Assembly: GCA_964531525.1 (NCBI GenBank)
Contig: CAZHDF010000012.1
Span: 1 to 36,901 of the forward strand
Direction of reading: 5' to 3'
Origin: CAYYWV01 sp964531525
GTDB lineage: Bacteria; Pseudomonadota; Alphaproteobacteria; JAAXGF01
Length of the DNA stretch: 36,901 bases
Within the stretch, counting starts at the first letter, position 1. Each line of letters starts with the position of its first letter. The position numbers were made by a program, and so were the translations under genes. A model generated the notes under the pieces. The model was not told the origin of the DNA. It was given only the letters and a program-made list of their open reading frames with translations, and searched no databases. Shown one piece after another: positions 8,182 through 15,773 of the stretch.

Positions 8182-8889
8182 TTAACCATGCTGCGCCGGC
8201 CGGGTTCGTTTCCCTCGGTCGGAACGGCGGACGCGGCCGCGCCCGTCGCGATACCAGAACAGCGGGACCGGCCGCGCCGCCGGGCGGTCGGCGGCGCGCG
8301 CGGCTTCGTCGAGAACGAAGGTGGTGACGTCGGCGATCGGCAGGTCGGTCCGGTCGCCGAGGGGCACCCAGCGAAGATCGTCCAACTCGCCGTTGCCGCG
8401 CAGATCACCGCTCGTTTCATCCGCGCCGACCAGGAAGAAGCGGGTATGGAAGCGCCGGGGGGCGCGGACCGGCGTGATCGCGCGCGCGATCAGGATCAGC
8501 GCCTCGGGAGCGGGAACGCATCCGGCGGCGGCGCAGGCGCGGCCGAGGGGAGTGTCGCGCCGGGCGGCGTCGGTCCCGGCGCCCATGGCCCCGCGCCGGC
8601 CGACGATCAAGCCGGTCTCCTCGAAGGTCTCGCGAATCGCCGCCATGGCGAGCGCGCGGGCGAGCCGGTCGCCGGCGGAGGAGGGCGACGGAAAATCGCC
8701 GGGTTCGACGCAACCGCCGGGAAAGACGTACCAACCGGGCATGAACGAACTCGCCGCCCGCCGTCGTCCCATGAGCGCCGCGCGATCCGCCCCCCGCCCG
8801 CGCAGGATCACGAGCGAGGCCGAATCGATCGGACGCGGCGACCGCCGCGCCGGCCGCGCAACGCCCGTCACGCGCGCCTCGCCGCGCAC
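8182..8889 (-). CDS. NUDIX hydrolase, NUDT19-like arrangement
   Basis: A 235-residue NUDIX hydrolase that starts with GTG at 8889, preceded by GGGA. The Nudix box is split: GGCVEPGD at 58-65 is separated by roughly 20 residues from the catalytic helix RETFEETGL at 86-94. This long insertion is seen in the NUDT19/RP2-like subgroup, whose studied members hydrolyse acyl-CoA or other nucleoside diphosphates. The catalytic Arg-Glu-Glu-Glu set is intact. The C-terminal part (DLRWVPLGD, FWYRDGRGR) fits the family. It lies between the 102-residue orphan, with a 22-base gap, and rpmG, which has its own promoter. The substrate is unknown. Confidence 0.85.
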   Translation of the reverse strand: MRGEARVTGVARPARRSPRPIDSASLVILRGRGADRAALMGRRRAASSFMPGWYVFPGGCVEPGDFPSPSSAGDRLARALAMAAIRETFEETGLIVGRRGAMGAGTDAARRDTPLGRACAAAGCVPAPEALILIARAITPVRAPRRFHTRFFLVGADETSGDLRGNGELDDLRWVPLGDRTDLPIADVTTFVLDEAARAADRPAARPVPLFWYRDGRGRVRRSDRGKRTRPAQHG

Positions 8890-8911
8890 CCGATTCCCGC
8901 GCGCGGTCCGC

Positions 8912-9220
8912 TCAGTCCGCGGTCTCGCCGTCGAGCGCCGCCCGGCCGGCGTCGGTCAGCTTGCAGACCAGCCAGTCCGGTTTGATCGGGTTGCGAATCC
9001 ATGGCGCGGCCCAGCCCTGGCGAATACAGCTTTGGATCGTCTGCGGGTTCACCGCCTGGCCGTTCTCGTCGAACAGCGGGAGCTTGCCGCCGGGCTGGCC
9101 GACGCCGCGCGCGAGCCACCGCCTTTGCGTCGCGCTGGGACGCGTCCGGCGAAAGCCCGGAATGGCCGACGACGCCTCGTGCCCGGCGAGCCGGGCCGTG
9201 CCCGTTCCACGCCTGGTCAT
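8912..9220 (-). CDS. Conserved-looking hypothetical protein, 102 aa
   Basis: I do not recognise this family. Coding is supported by a strong ribosome-binding site (GGAGGACAGA directly before the ATG at 9220) and close coupling to the downstream NUDIX gene. The protein is basic, with an SATQRRWLARGVGQPGGKLP segment (about 29-48) and an IQSCIRQGWAAPWI helix-like region. Its C-terminal KLTDAGRAALDGE (about 86-98) resembles the last helix and wing of winged-helix DNA-binding proteins. A small DNA-binding or protein-interaction role is possible but unproven. There is no signal peptide or membrane segment. It is divergent from the liv operon, with 327 bases between. Confidence 0.7.
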   Translation of the reverse strand: MTRRGTGTARLAGHEASSAIPGFRRTRPSATQRRWLARGVGQPGGKLPLFDENGQAVNPQTIQSCIRQGWAAPWIRNPIKPDWLVCKLTDAGRAALDGETAD

Positions 9221-9547
9221 TCTGTCCTCCCTGACCCGTCATGGTATCGCAGACGGCCCTGTTTCGCCACCCCGGCGGGAGAGGCGGCGCGGTTCGTTGT
9301 CGGAAACCACGCGCGGGACCGCCGCAATCGCACAAAGGCGCGTTCGGCGGGGATTTCGCTTGCCCGCGAGACGCATGTTGGCTAGTTGTCATTGGCCCCG
9401 CGCGGGCGGTAAACTTCGCGCCCTCCGCGTAACGGGGAACAGGGACGGAACGATAAAAGGGCCAATGAGCCGATGAATTCGCGCAAACCGTGCGAGACGC
9501 GGGCGCCGTCTATGCGCCGGCCGGCTTGAACGAGCGGGGAGGCCGGC
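9221..9547. other. Intergenic region upstream of livH
   Basis: No gene is visible in these 327 bases between the divergent 102-residue orphan and livH. It should hold promoters for both. One plus-strand candidate is listed separately. An ACGATAAAAGGG stretch near 9450 is slightly A-rich. No riboswitch or repeat was recognised. Confidence 0.6.
9386..9415 (+). promoter_or_regulatory. Possible sigma-70 promoter of the liv operon
   Basis: TTGTCA (9386-9391), an 18-base spacer and TAAACT (9410-9415) lie about 130 bases before livH. The -35 element matches five of six consensus bases; the -10 is moderate. It is the best candidate I see in the region. Confidence 0.4.
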
Positions 9548-10462
9548 GTGGAATATTTTCTCCAACAACTCATCAACGGCATCACGCTGGGGATGATCTA
9601 CGGCTTGATCGCGATCGGTTACACGATGGTCTACGGGATCATCGGCATGATCAATTTCGCCCATGGCGAGATTTACATGATCGGCGCGTTCATCTCGCTC
9701 ATCTCCTTCCTGCTCCTGGGGGTGGCCGGCATCACCTGGGTGCCGCTCGAACTGCTGATCGTGCTCGTCGTCGCCATGCTGTTCACCTCGATCTACGGCT
9801 GGACGGTCGAGCGCCTCGCGTATCGTCCGCTACGCGGCTCGTTCCGGCTCGCGCCGCTGATCTCGGCGATCGGCATGTCGATCTTTTTGCAGAATTACGT
9901 TCAGCTCCTTCAGGGCGCGCGGATCAAGCCGCTGCCGCCGGTCATCCAGGGCGGTTTCGTGATCCTCGATTCGGGCGGCTTCGCCGTGAGGCTCAGCTAT
10001 GTGCAGATCTTCATCGTGATCGTGACGATCACCCTGATGCTTCTGTTCACGGCCTTCATCGGTCGCACGGCGCTCGGCCGGGCGCAGCGCGCCTGCGAGC
10101 AGGACCGCACCATGGCGTCGCTTCTCGGCATCAATGTCGACCGGACGATCTCGCTCACCTTCGTGATCGGCGCCGCGCTCGCGGCGGTCGCCGGCATGAT
10201 GGTGATGATGTATTACGGCGTGGTGCATTTCTTCATCGGCTTCCTGGCCGGCATGAAGGCATTCACCGCCGCGGTGCTCGGGGGGATCGGCTCGTTGCCC
10301 GGGGCCATGCTGGGCGGGCTTCTGATCGGCCTGATCGAGGTTTTCTGGTCGGCCTATTTCACGCTCGAATACAAGGACGTCGCGGCGTTCTCGATCCTCG
10401 TCCTGGTCCTGATTTTCCGGCCCTCGGGGCTGCTCGGCAAACCGGAAATCGAGAAGGTCTGA
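9548..10462 (+). CDS. livH: Branched-chain amino acid ABC transporter permease LivH
   Basis: A 304-residue inner-membrane permease with about eight hydrophobic segments. It starts with GTG at 9548 (MEYFLQQLINGITLGMIYGL). Family signatures are YTMVYGIIGMINFAHGEIYM near the N-terminus and the cytoplasmic coupling loop GRAQRACEQDRTMASLLGIN (about 175-195), which contacts the ATPase. It pairs with LivM to form the channel for leucine, isoleucine and valine (possibly other amphipathic amino acids). livM follows after 4 bases. Confidence 0.95.
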   Translation: MEYFLQQLINGITLGMIYGLIAIGYTMVYGIIGMINFAHGEIYMIGAFISLISFLLLGVAGITWVPLELLIVLVVAMLFTSIYGWTVERLAYRPLRGSFRLAPLISAIGMSIFLQNYVQLLQGARIKPLPPVIQGGFVILDSGGFAVRLSYVQIFIVIVTITLMLLFTAFIGRTALGRAQRACEQDRTMASLLGINVDRTISLTFVIGAALAAVAGMMVMMYYGVVHFFIGFLAGMKAFTAAVLGGIGSLPGAMLGGLLIGLIEVFWSAYFTLEYKDVAAFSILVLVLIFRPSGLLGKPEIEKV

Positions 10463-10466
10463 GCGC

Positions 10467-11954
10467 ATGGCCGTCGACAGCATGATCGCCGGGCGAACCC
10501 TCGACGTCCCCGCCGTGTTGAAGGAATGCGCGCTCGCCGCCGCGATCGCTTTCGCGCTCGCCATTACCATGGTCGGGTTCGAGACCGTGCAGGTCGGCGT
10601 GTCGCTCGAGGTTCAGACCCGCTTCGCCGACGTCGCCGCCACGGTGGTTTACGTATTTTTCGGCCGCCTGGGTTTCGCCCTGATCCGCGAGGGCTATCCG
10701 TTGTCGCCGCTCCTCGGCGGGTTCGGCGTCGGCGGCACGATGATCGCCCTTCTCCTGAGCGGCAACGACGGCGTGCTTCCCTTCGAAGCGGTCATCGTCA
10801 AATGGATCGTCGCGCTGTTCGCGCTCGTCATCGGGTTGCGCGCGGCCTTGCAGTTGCGGCGCGCCGAGGCGCCGGAGGCCGAGGTCGACCGCGACACGGC
10901 CATGGACCGGGTCGGCGCCTGGGTGCAGCGCTCGGCGATCTGGCTCGGCCCGATCGCGCTGGTGTTCGCGATCGCGTTGCCCTTCATGCCGTTCGCCGAT
11001 CGCCGCTTCATCGACCTCGCGATCCTGGTGATGACCTACGTCATGCTCGGCTGGGGGCTGAACGTGGTGGTCGGTTTGGCCGGGTTGCTCGATCTCGGCT
11101 ATGTCGCGTTCTACGCGGTGGGCGCCTACAGCTATGCGCTGCTGGCGCTCAACTTCGGGATCTCGTTCTGGCTGAGCCTGCCGCTCGCGGGCGTGCTGGC
11201 GGCGAGCGCGGGCGTGATCCTCGGGTTTCCGGTCCTTCGCCTGCGCGGCGACTATCTGGCGATCGTCACGCTCGGCTTCGGCGAGATGATTCGCATCATT
11301 CTGATCAACTGGTACGCCCTCACCAACGGTCCCGACGGGTTGTCGAGCATTCCGCGGCCGAGCTTCTTCGGCCTGCCGTTCACCCGCCGTCCGGGGGAGG
11401 GCGTGACCGCGTTCCATCAGTTCTTCAATCTCGATTATTCGACGCTGCATCGAATCATCTTTCTCTACTACCTGATCCTGGCGCTCGCGCTGATCACCAA
11501 TTTCTTCACGCTGCGCATCCGCAAGCTGCCCATCGGACGGGCTTGGGAAGCCTTGCGCGAGGACGAGATCGCCTGCCGCTCGCTCGGCATCAACCCGACC
11601 AACACCAAGCTCACGGCGTTCGGCATCGGCGCCATGTTCGCCGGTTTCGCGGGATCGTTCTTCGCCACCCGCCAGGGGTTCATCAGCCCGGAGAGCTTCA
11701 CCTTCATCGAATCCGCGCTCATTCTTTCGATCGTGGTGCTCGGCGGCATGGGCAGTCAGATCGGCGTGGTGGTCGCCGCCATCCTTCTGATCGGCATGCC
11801 CGAGTGGTTCCGCGACTTGCAGCAGTACCGCATGCTCGCCTTCGGCGCCGGCATGGTGGGAATCATGGTCTGGCGGCCGCGCGGTCTTCTCGCGCACCGC
11901 GATCCGACGATCCTGCTGTCCAAATTCCGCGCCAAGCGAAAGGCCTCGCCATGA
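10467..11954 (+). CDS. livM: Branched-chain amino acid ABC transporter permease LivM
   Basis: A 495-residue permease. Residues 1-165 form an N-terminal extension with several hydrophobic segments, as in long LivM proteins. The transport domain (about 170-480) contains DLGYVAFYAVGAYSYALLAL, the LRGDYLAIVTLGFGEMIRII block, and the coupling loop GRAWEALREDEIACRSLGIN (about 355-375). It forms the heteromeric membrane channel with LivH. Its stop overlaps the livG start in an ATGA (11951-11954), so translation is likely coupled. Confidence 0.95.
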   Translation: MAVDSMIAGRTLDVPAVLKECALAAAIAFALAITMVGFETVQVGVSLEVQTRFADVAATVVYVFFGRLGFALIREGYPLSPLLGGFGVGGTMIALLLSGNDGVLPFEAVIVKWIVALFALVIGLRAALQLRRAEAPEAEVDRDTAMDRVGAWVQRSAIWLGPIALVFAIALPFMPFADRRFIDLAILVMTYVMLGWGLNVVVGLAGLLDLGYVAFYAVGAYSYALLALNFGISFWLSLPLAGVLAASAGVILGFPVLRLRGDYLAIVTLGFGEMIRIILINWYALTNGPDGLSSIPRPSFFGLPFTRRPGEGVTAFHQFFNLDYSTLHRIIFLYYLILALALITNFFTLRIRKLPIGRAWEALREDEIACRSLGINPTNTKLTAFGIGAMFAGFAGSFFATRQGFISPESFTFIESALILSIVVLGGMGSQIGVVVAAILLIGMPEWFRDLQQYRMLAFGAGMVGIMVWRPRGLLAHRDPTILLSKFRAKRKASP

Positions 11955-12841
11955 CCGCCGCCGAACAGCGGGCCGGCGGCGATCCGGCCGTCTATATCGC
12001 CCCCCGGCCGATCCTCACGGTCGAGCATCTGACCATGCGGTTCGGCGGGCTGATCGCGATCGACGATCTGTCCTTCGTCGCCGGCGCGACCGAGATCACC
12101 GCGATCATCGGCCCCAACGGCGCCGGCAAGACGACGGTGTTCAACTGCCTTACCGGCTTCTATCAGCCGACCGTCGGCCGGCTGACATTGCACCTGCCGA
12201 ACCGGCCGCTCTATCTCGAGCGGATGGAGGGCTTCCGCATCGCCCAGGCGGGCGTCGCGCGCACCTTCCAGAACATCCGCCTGTTTCCGGGAATGTCGGT
12301 GCTCGAAAACCTGGTCGCGGCCCAGCACGTCAAGCTGATGCGGGCGTCGCTGTTCACGATCGGCGGCCTGTTCAATCTGCCGCGCTATCGCCGCGCCGAG
12401 GACGAGGCGGTCGAGAAGGCCGAATACTGGCTCGACAAGGTTGGCCTGGTCGATCTCGCCGACGAGAACGCGGGCAATCTGCCCTATGGGGCGCAGCGCC
12501 GGCTCGAGATCGCGCGCGCCATGTGCACCGATCCGGTGCTTCTCTGTCTCGACGAGCCGGCCGCCGGGCTGAACCCGCGCGAATCCGCCGAGCTCAACGA
12601 GCTTCTGGTCTTCATTCGCGACGAGCACCGGATCGGGCTGTTGCTGATCGAGCATGACATGAACGTGGTGATGGGAATTTCGGACCACATCGTCGTTCTC
12701 GACTATGGCAGCAAGATCTCCGACGGCACGCCCGAGATGGTGCGCGGCGATCCCAACGTGATCCGCGCCTACCTCGGCGACGAGGATGAGGACGGCGACG
12801 GCGACGGCGACGGCGACGGCCAGGGGGCGGCGGGATGCTGA
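11951..12841 (+). CDS. livG: Branched-chain amino acid ABC transporter ATP-binding protein LivG
   Basis: A 296-residue ABC ATPase. Walker A is GPNGAGKTT (54-62), the signature is in LPYGAQRRLEIARAM, Walker B is LLCLDEPAAGLNP, and the switch His is in LLIEHDM. The AQR form of the signature motif is typical for LivG. The odd part is the C-terminus: after the normal end of the domain (RAYLGD) the protein continues into an Asp/Glu-rich tail with five Gly-Asp repeats, encoded by a hexanucleotide repeat. Its start overlaps livM and its end overlaps livF by 7 bases. Confidence 0.95.
   Translation: MTAAEQRAGGDPAVYIAPRPILTVEHLTMRFGGLIAIDDLSFVAGATEITAIIGPNGAGKTTVFNCLTGFYQPTVGRLTLHLPNRPLYLERMEGFRIAQAGVARTFQNIRLFPGMSVLENLVAAQHVKLMRASLFTIGGLFNLPRYRRAEDEAVEKAEYWLDKVGLVDLADENAGNLPYGAQRRLEIARAMCTDPVLLCLDEPAAGLNPRESAELNELLVFIRDEHRIGLLLIEHDMNVVMGISDHIVVLDYGSKISDGTPEMVRGDPNVIRAYLGDEDEDGDGDGDGDGQGAAGC
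12791..12820 (+). repeat. (GACGGC)5 hexanucleotide repeat in livG
   Basis: Five perfect tandem copies of GACGGC encode alternating Asp-Gly at the LivG C-terminus, just before livF. Being a multiple of three, copy changes would lengthen or shorten the acidic tail without breaking frame. Confidence 0.95.
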
Positions 12842-13545
12842 GCATCGCGGGCGTTTCCGCGGCCTATGGCCGGATCAAGGCGTTGCGCGGCGTCGACATC
12901 GAGGTCAACGCCGGCGAGATCGTCACCCTGATCGGCGCCAACGGCGCGGGCAAGTCGACGTTGTTGATGACGATCTGCGGCAACCCGCGCGCCCAGAGCG
13001 GGCGCATTGTCTTCGAGGGACACGACATCACGCGCCAGCCGACGTTCGAGATCGTGCGCCTCGGCATCGCCCAGGTGCCCGAGGGGCGCCGAATCTTCCC
13101 GCGCATGACCGTGCTCGAAAACCTCCAGATGGGCGCGACGACGGCCGACCCCGAGCATTTCGATCAGGATATCGCGCGCGTGTTCGAGCTGTTCCCCATC
13201 CTCAAGGAGCGCCAGAGTCAGCGCGGCGGCACGCTTTCGGGTGGCGAGCAGCAGATGCTGGCGATCGGCCGCGGGCTGATGAGCCGTCCCCGGCTTCTGC
13301 TTCTCGACGAGCCGTCGCTGGGGCTCGCGCCGATCCTGGTCAGGCAGATCTTCGAGGTCATCCGCGAGATCAACGAAAGCCAGGGAGTCACGGTCTTCCT
13401 GGTCGAGCAGAACGCGTTCCACGCGCTTCGGCTCGCGCATCGCGGCTATGTCATGGCCACCGGGCGGATCGTGTTGCAGGGTTCGGGCGAGGATCTGCTT
13501 GCCGACGAGGAGGTCCGCAAGGCCTACCTCGAAGGCGGGCATTAG
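12835..13545 (+). CDS. livF: Branched-chain amino acid ABC transporter ATP-binding protein LivF
   Basis: A 236-residue ABC ATPase, the second ATPase of the complex. Walker A is GANGAGKST (34-42), the signature is LSGGEQQMLAIGRGL, Walker B is LLLLDEPSLGLAP, and the switch region is FLVEQNAF. The QVPEGRRIFPRMTVLENL block is characteristic of LivF. It overlaps livG by 7 bases (ATGCTGA), indicating coupled translation. The DUF6867 gene follows 15 bases downstream. Confidence 0.96.
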   Translation: MLSIAGVSAAYGRIKALRGVDIEVNAGEIVTLIGANGAGKSTLLMTICGNPRAQSGRIVFEGHDITRQPTFEIVRLGIAQVPEGRRIFPRMTVLENLQMGATTADPEHFDQDIARVFELFPILKERQSQRGGTLSGGEQQMLAIGRGLMSRPRLLLLDEPSLGLAPILVRQIFEVIREINESQGVTVFLVEQNAFHALRLAHRGYVMATGRIVLQGSGEDLLADEEVRKAYLEGGH

Positions 13546-13560
13546 CTCGGGAGGGCGGCG

Positions 13561-13908
13561 ATGGAAGAAATTCTCGGCGCGAGCGTTCCGGTCTTCATCG
13601 GGCTCACGGTCTTCATCATCGGCGGCGCCGCCTACCTCACCGGACAGGCGGTGGCGTCGAGCTGGCGCCCGCCCTGGCAGGTGGTCGCCTATTGCGTGCT
13701 TCTCGCCTTCGTCGACCGGTTCCTCACATGGGGGTTGTTCGACGGTCCGGGGCTTTCGCTCCCGGGCTATCTGGTCGATCTGGCGGTGCTCGTCGCCATC
13801 GGGCTTTTCGCTTTCCGCATCACCCGGGTCGCCAGGATCGTGGGCCAGTATCCCTGGCTTTACGAGCGGGTCGGGCTGATGCGTTATCGCGAGCGCCCCG
13901 GCGCGTAG
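13561..13908 (+). CDS. DUF6867 family small membrane protein in liv operon
   Basis: A 115-residue protein with about three hydrophobic segments (SVPVFIGLTVFIIGGAAYL, a central VVAYCVLLAFV and VDLAVLVAIGLFAF) and a basic C-terminus ending in WLYERVGLMRYRERPG. It matches the DUF6867 family, which I know from the same position in alphaproteobacterial liv clusters. The gene starts 15 bases after livF. Its conserved position suggests a link to the transporter, for example in assembly or regulation, but no function is established. Confidence 0.8.
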   Translation: MEEILGASVPVFIGLTVFIIGGAAYLTGQAVASSWRPPWQVVAYCVLLAFVDRFLTWGLFDGPGLSLPGYLVDLAVLVAIGLFAFRITRVARIVGQYPWLYERVGLMRYRERPGA

Positions 13909-13964
13909 CGCCCCGCCAGTTGCGCGGCCCGCGAACGCGACCCGGGAAACGGGCCCGCGAGTCC

Positions 13965-13992
13965 TTGCCGCAATTCGTGCGCGTGATAAATT
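13965..13992 (+). promoter_or_regulatory. Possible livK promoter
   Basis: TTGCCG (13965-13970), a 16-base spacer and TAAATT (13987-13992) lie about 110 bases before livK. The -10 overlaps the first GATAAAT motif (13985-13991), so a protein bound there could block RNA polymerase. A separate promoter would allow the binding protein to be made in excess over the membrane parts. Confidence 0.35.
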
Positions 13993-14020
13993 ACGGTGTT
14001 TCAACGTCGAAATCAGAGAT

Positions 14021-14036
14021 CTGCGATAAATCGCAG
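14021..14036 (+). promoter_or_regulatory. Inverted repeat CTGCGA-TAAA-TCGCAG upstream of livK
   Basis: A perfect six-base inverted repeat with a TAAA centre, shortly downstream of the candidate livK promoter. It contains GATAAATCGC, a ten-base word also present upstream of mucR. It is a candidate operator. Confidence 0.45.
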
Positions 14037-14103
14037 CGAATGGACGGCAACGCATCTCCGCGGGCGCGGGGGCGACCGTCGTAACTCAGGGAGAGACAGG
14101 AAA

Positions 14104-15213
14104 ATGAAGAATCTCAAAACGGCGGTTCTCGCCTTTGCGGCCGCGACGGCCTTCGGCGGGATCGCGGCCCACGCCGAGATCGTGATCGCGACGGCGGGTC
14201 CCATGACCGGTCAGTATGCCTCGTTCGGCGAGCAGATGCGGCGCGGCGCCGAAATGGCGGTCGCCGACATCAACGCCGCCGGCGGCGTTCTCGGCCAGAA
14301 GCTGCGGCTCGAGATCGGCGACGACGCCTGCGATCCGAAGCAGGCGGTCGCGGTCGCCAACGAGTTCGTCGGCAAGGGCGTGGTCTTCGTGGCCGGGCAT
14401 TTCTGCTCGGGCTCGTCGATCCCGGCGTCCAAGGTCTACGAGGAGGAAGGAATCCTCATGATCTCGCCGGCCTCGACCAATCCCAAGCTGACCGACGAGG
14501 GCGGCGACAACGTGTTCCGCGTCTGCGGTCGCGACGACCAGCAGGGCGAGGTCGCGGGCGCCTTTCTCGCGAAGAACTACGCCAACAAGCGGATCGCCAT
14601 CGTCCACGACAAGCAGGCCTATTCGAAGGGCCTCGCCGACGAGACCAAGAAGCAGCTCAACGCGTTGGGCGTCAAGGAAGTGCTCTATGACACCGTCACC
14701 GCGGGCGAGCAGGACTACTCGGCGCTCGTCAGCAAGCTCAAGGCCAACAACATCGACGTGCTCTACTACGGCGGCTATCACCCCGAGGCCGGCCTGATCG
14801 TGCGCCAGATGCGCGACCAGGGCCTCAAGGCGCAGCTCATCTCGGGCGACGCGCTGGTCACCCAGGAGTATTGGGCGATTACCGGCTCGGCCGGCGAGGG
14901 CACGCTGATGACCTTCAGCCCCGATCCGCGGAAGAATCCGATCGCGGCGCCGGTGGTGGCCAAGTTCCGGGCCACCGGCTACGAGCCGGAGGGCTATACC
15001 CTCTACACCTACGGCGCGATTCAGGCGTTTGCCCAGGCGGCGGAGAAGGCCGGCTCGATCGACCTCGACAAGCTCATCTCGGCGCTCAGGTCGACCCAGT
15101 TCGAGACCGTTCTCGGCAAGATCGGCTTCGATAAGAAGGGCGACGTGACCGCCCCGGGCTACGTGTTCTACCAGTGGCACAACGGCGAGTACGACTACGC
15201 CAAGACGATGTAA
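14104..15213 (+). CDS. livK: Branched-chain amino acid ABC transporter substrate-binding protein
   Basis: A 369-residue periplasmic binding protein. The signal peptide spans residues 1-24 (MKNLKTAVLAFAAATAFGGI, then AAHA) with mature start EIVIATAGPMTGQYASFGEQ. It has the Leu/Ile/Val-binding Peripla_BP_6 fold: GAEMAVADINAAGG, the cysteine pair in GDDACDP and GHFCSGSS (disulfide in E. coli LivJ/LivK), SPASTNPKLT, and YYGGYHPEAG in the hinge and ligand region. A further cysteine occurs in FRVCGRDD. The start is supported by GGGAGAGACAGG just upstream. It captures the amino acid and delivers it to LivHM. A strong intrinsic terminator follows. Confidence 0.95.
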   Translation: MKNLKTAVLAFAAATAFGGIAAHAEIVIATAGPMTGQYASFGEQMRRGAEMAVADINAAGGVLGQKLRLEIGDDACDPKQAVAVANEFVGKGVVFVAGHFCSGSSIPASKVYEEEGILMISPASTNPKLTDEGGDNVFRVCGRDDQQGEVAGAFLAKNYANKRIAIVHDKQAYSKGLADETKKQLNALGVKEVLYDTVTAGEQDYSALVSKLKANNIDVLYYGGYHPEAGLIVRQMRDQGLKAQLISGDALVTQEYWAITGSAGEGTLMTFSPDPRKNPIAAPVVAKFRATGYEPEGYTLYTYGAIQAFAQAAEKAGSIDLDKLISALRSTQFETVLGKIGFDKKGDVTAPGYVFYQWHNGEYDYAKTM

Positions 15214-15238
15214 CGCATCGCTCTTCGGTCGAATAAAG

Positions 15239-15270
15239 ACGGCCCGGCGGGAACGCCGGGCCGTTTCTCT
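15239..15270 (+). terminator. Strong intrinsic terminator after livK
   Basis: An 11-pair perfect stem, ACGGCCCGGCG (15239-15249) with CGCCGGGCCGT (15254-15264), has a GGAA tetraloop and is followed by TTCTCTTT. It lies 26 bases after the livK stop and separates the liv cluster from convergent mucR. Confidence 0.93.
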
Positions 15271-15314
15271 TTGGAGGATCGGGGGAGGATCGGAGCGATC
15301 CCGCGGGCGCGGGG

Positions 15315-15764
15315 TTACTTCGCCTTGCGTCCGCCGGCGCGCCGGCCGCCGCGCTTGCGCCCGAGCCCGATCTTCTTCGCGAATTGCGAGCGCTGCGCCG
15401 CATAGTTCGGCGCAACCATGGGATAGTCGGCCGGCAGACCCCATTTCGCGCGGTATTCCTCGGGCGTCATGCCGTAGGTGGTGCGCAGATGCCGCTTGAG
15501 CATCTTGAGCTTCTTGCCATCCTCGAGGCAGACGATGTAGTCGGGTGTCACCGACTTGCGGATCGAGACGGCGGGTTTCGCCGGCTCCTGCTTGCCCGCG
15601 CCCTCGCCGCTCGCCTGGGCGCTCAGCGCCGAATAGACCGAGCGGATCACGTCGGGAATCTTCGTGCCCGCGACCTCGTTGTGACCGACATATGCCGCAA
15701 CGATTTGCGCGGTCATGCGCAATATTTCATCCTGGGCGGCCTTGGCGGTATTTTCGTTATCCAT
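15315..15764 (-). CDS. mucR: MucR/Ros family transcriptional regulator
   Basis: A 149-residue MucR/Ros-type DNA-binding protein. The N-terminal half (1-50) is the oligomerisation region and the C-terminal half the Ros-type domain (about 70-130) with a basic tail GLGRKRGGRRAGGRKAK. With the ATG at 15764, residue numbers match Ros: Cys79 and His92 are kept, but position 82 is Asp and 97 is Tyr. Two zinc ligands are therefore missing, as in Mesorhizobium Ml proteins that fold without the metal. AAGGA lies nine bases before this ATG; the ATG at 15773 abuts it and is less likely. MucR proteins silence AT-rich DNA and control surface, motility and cell-cycle genes. The AT-rich region upstream may be autoregulatory. 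Confidence 0.93.
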   Translation of the reverse strand: MDNENTAKAAQDEILRMTAQIVAAYVGHNEVAGTKIPDVIRSVYSALSAQASGEGAGKQEPAKPAVSIRKSVTPDYIVCLEDGKKLKMLKRHLRTTYGMTPEEYRAKWGLPADYPMVAPNYAAQRSQFAKKIGLGRKRGGRRAGGRKAK

Positions 15765-15773
15765 GATCACCAT

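Noticed and set aside
10359..11897. A 512-codon His/Glu/Arg-rich open frame antisense to livM
   Set aside because: The His-rich look suggested a metal-binding protein, but it is a mirror of the hydrophobic codons of livM.
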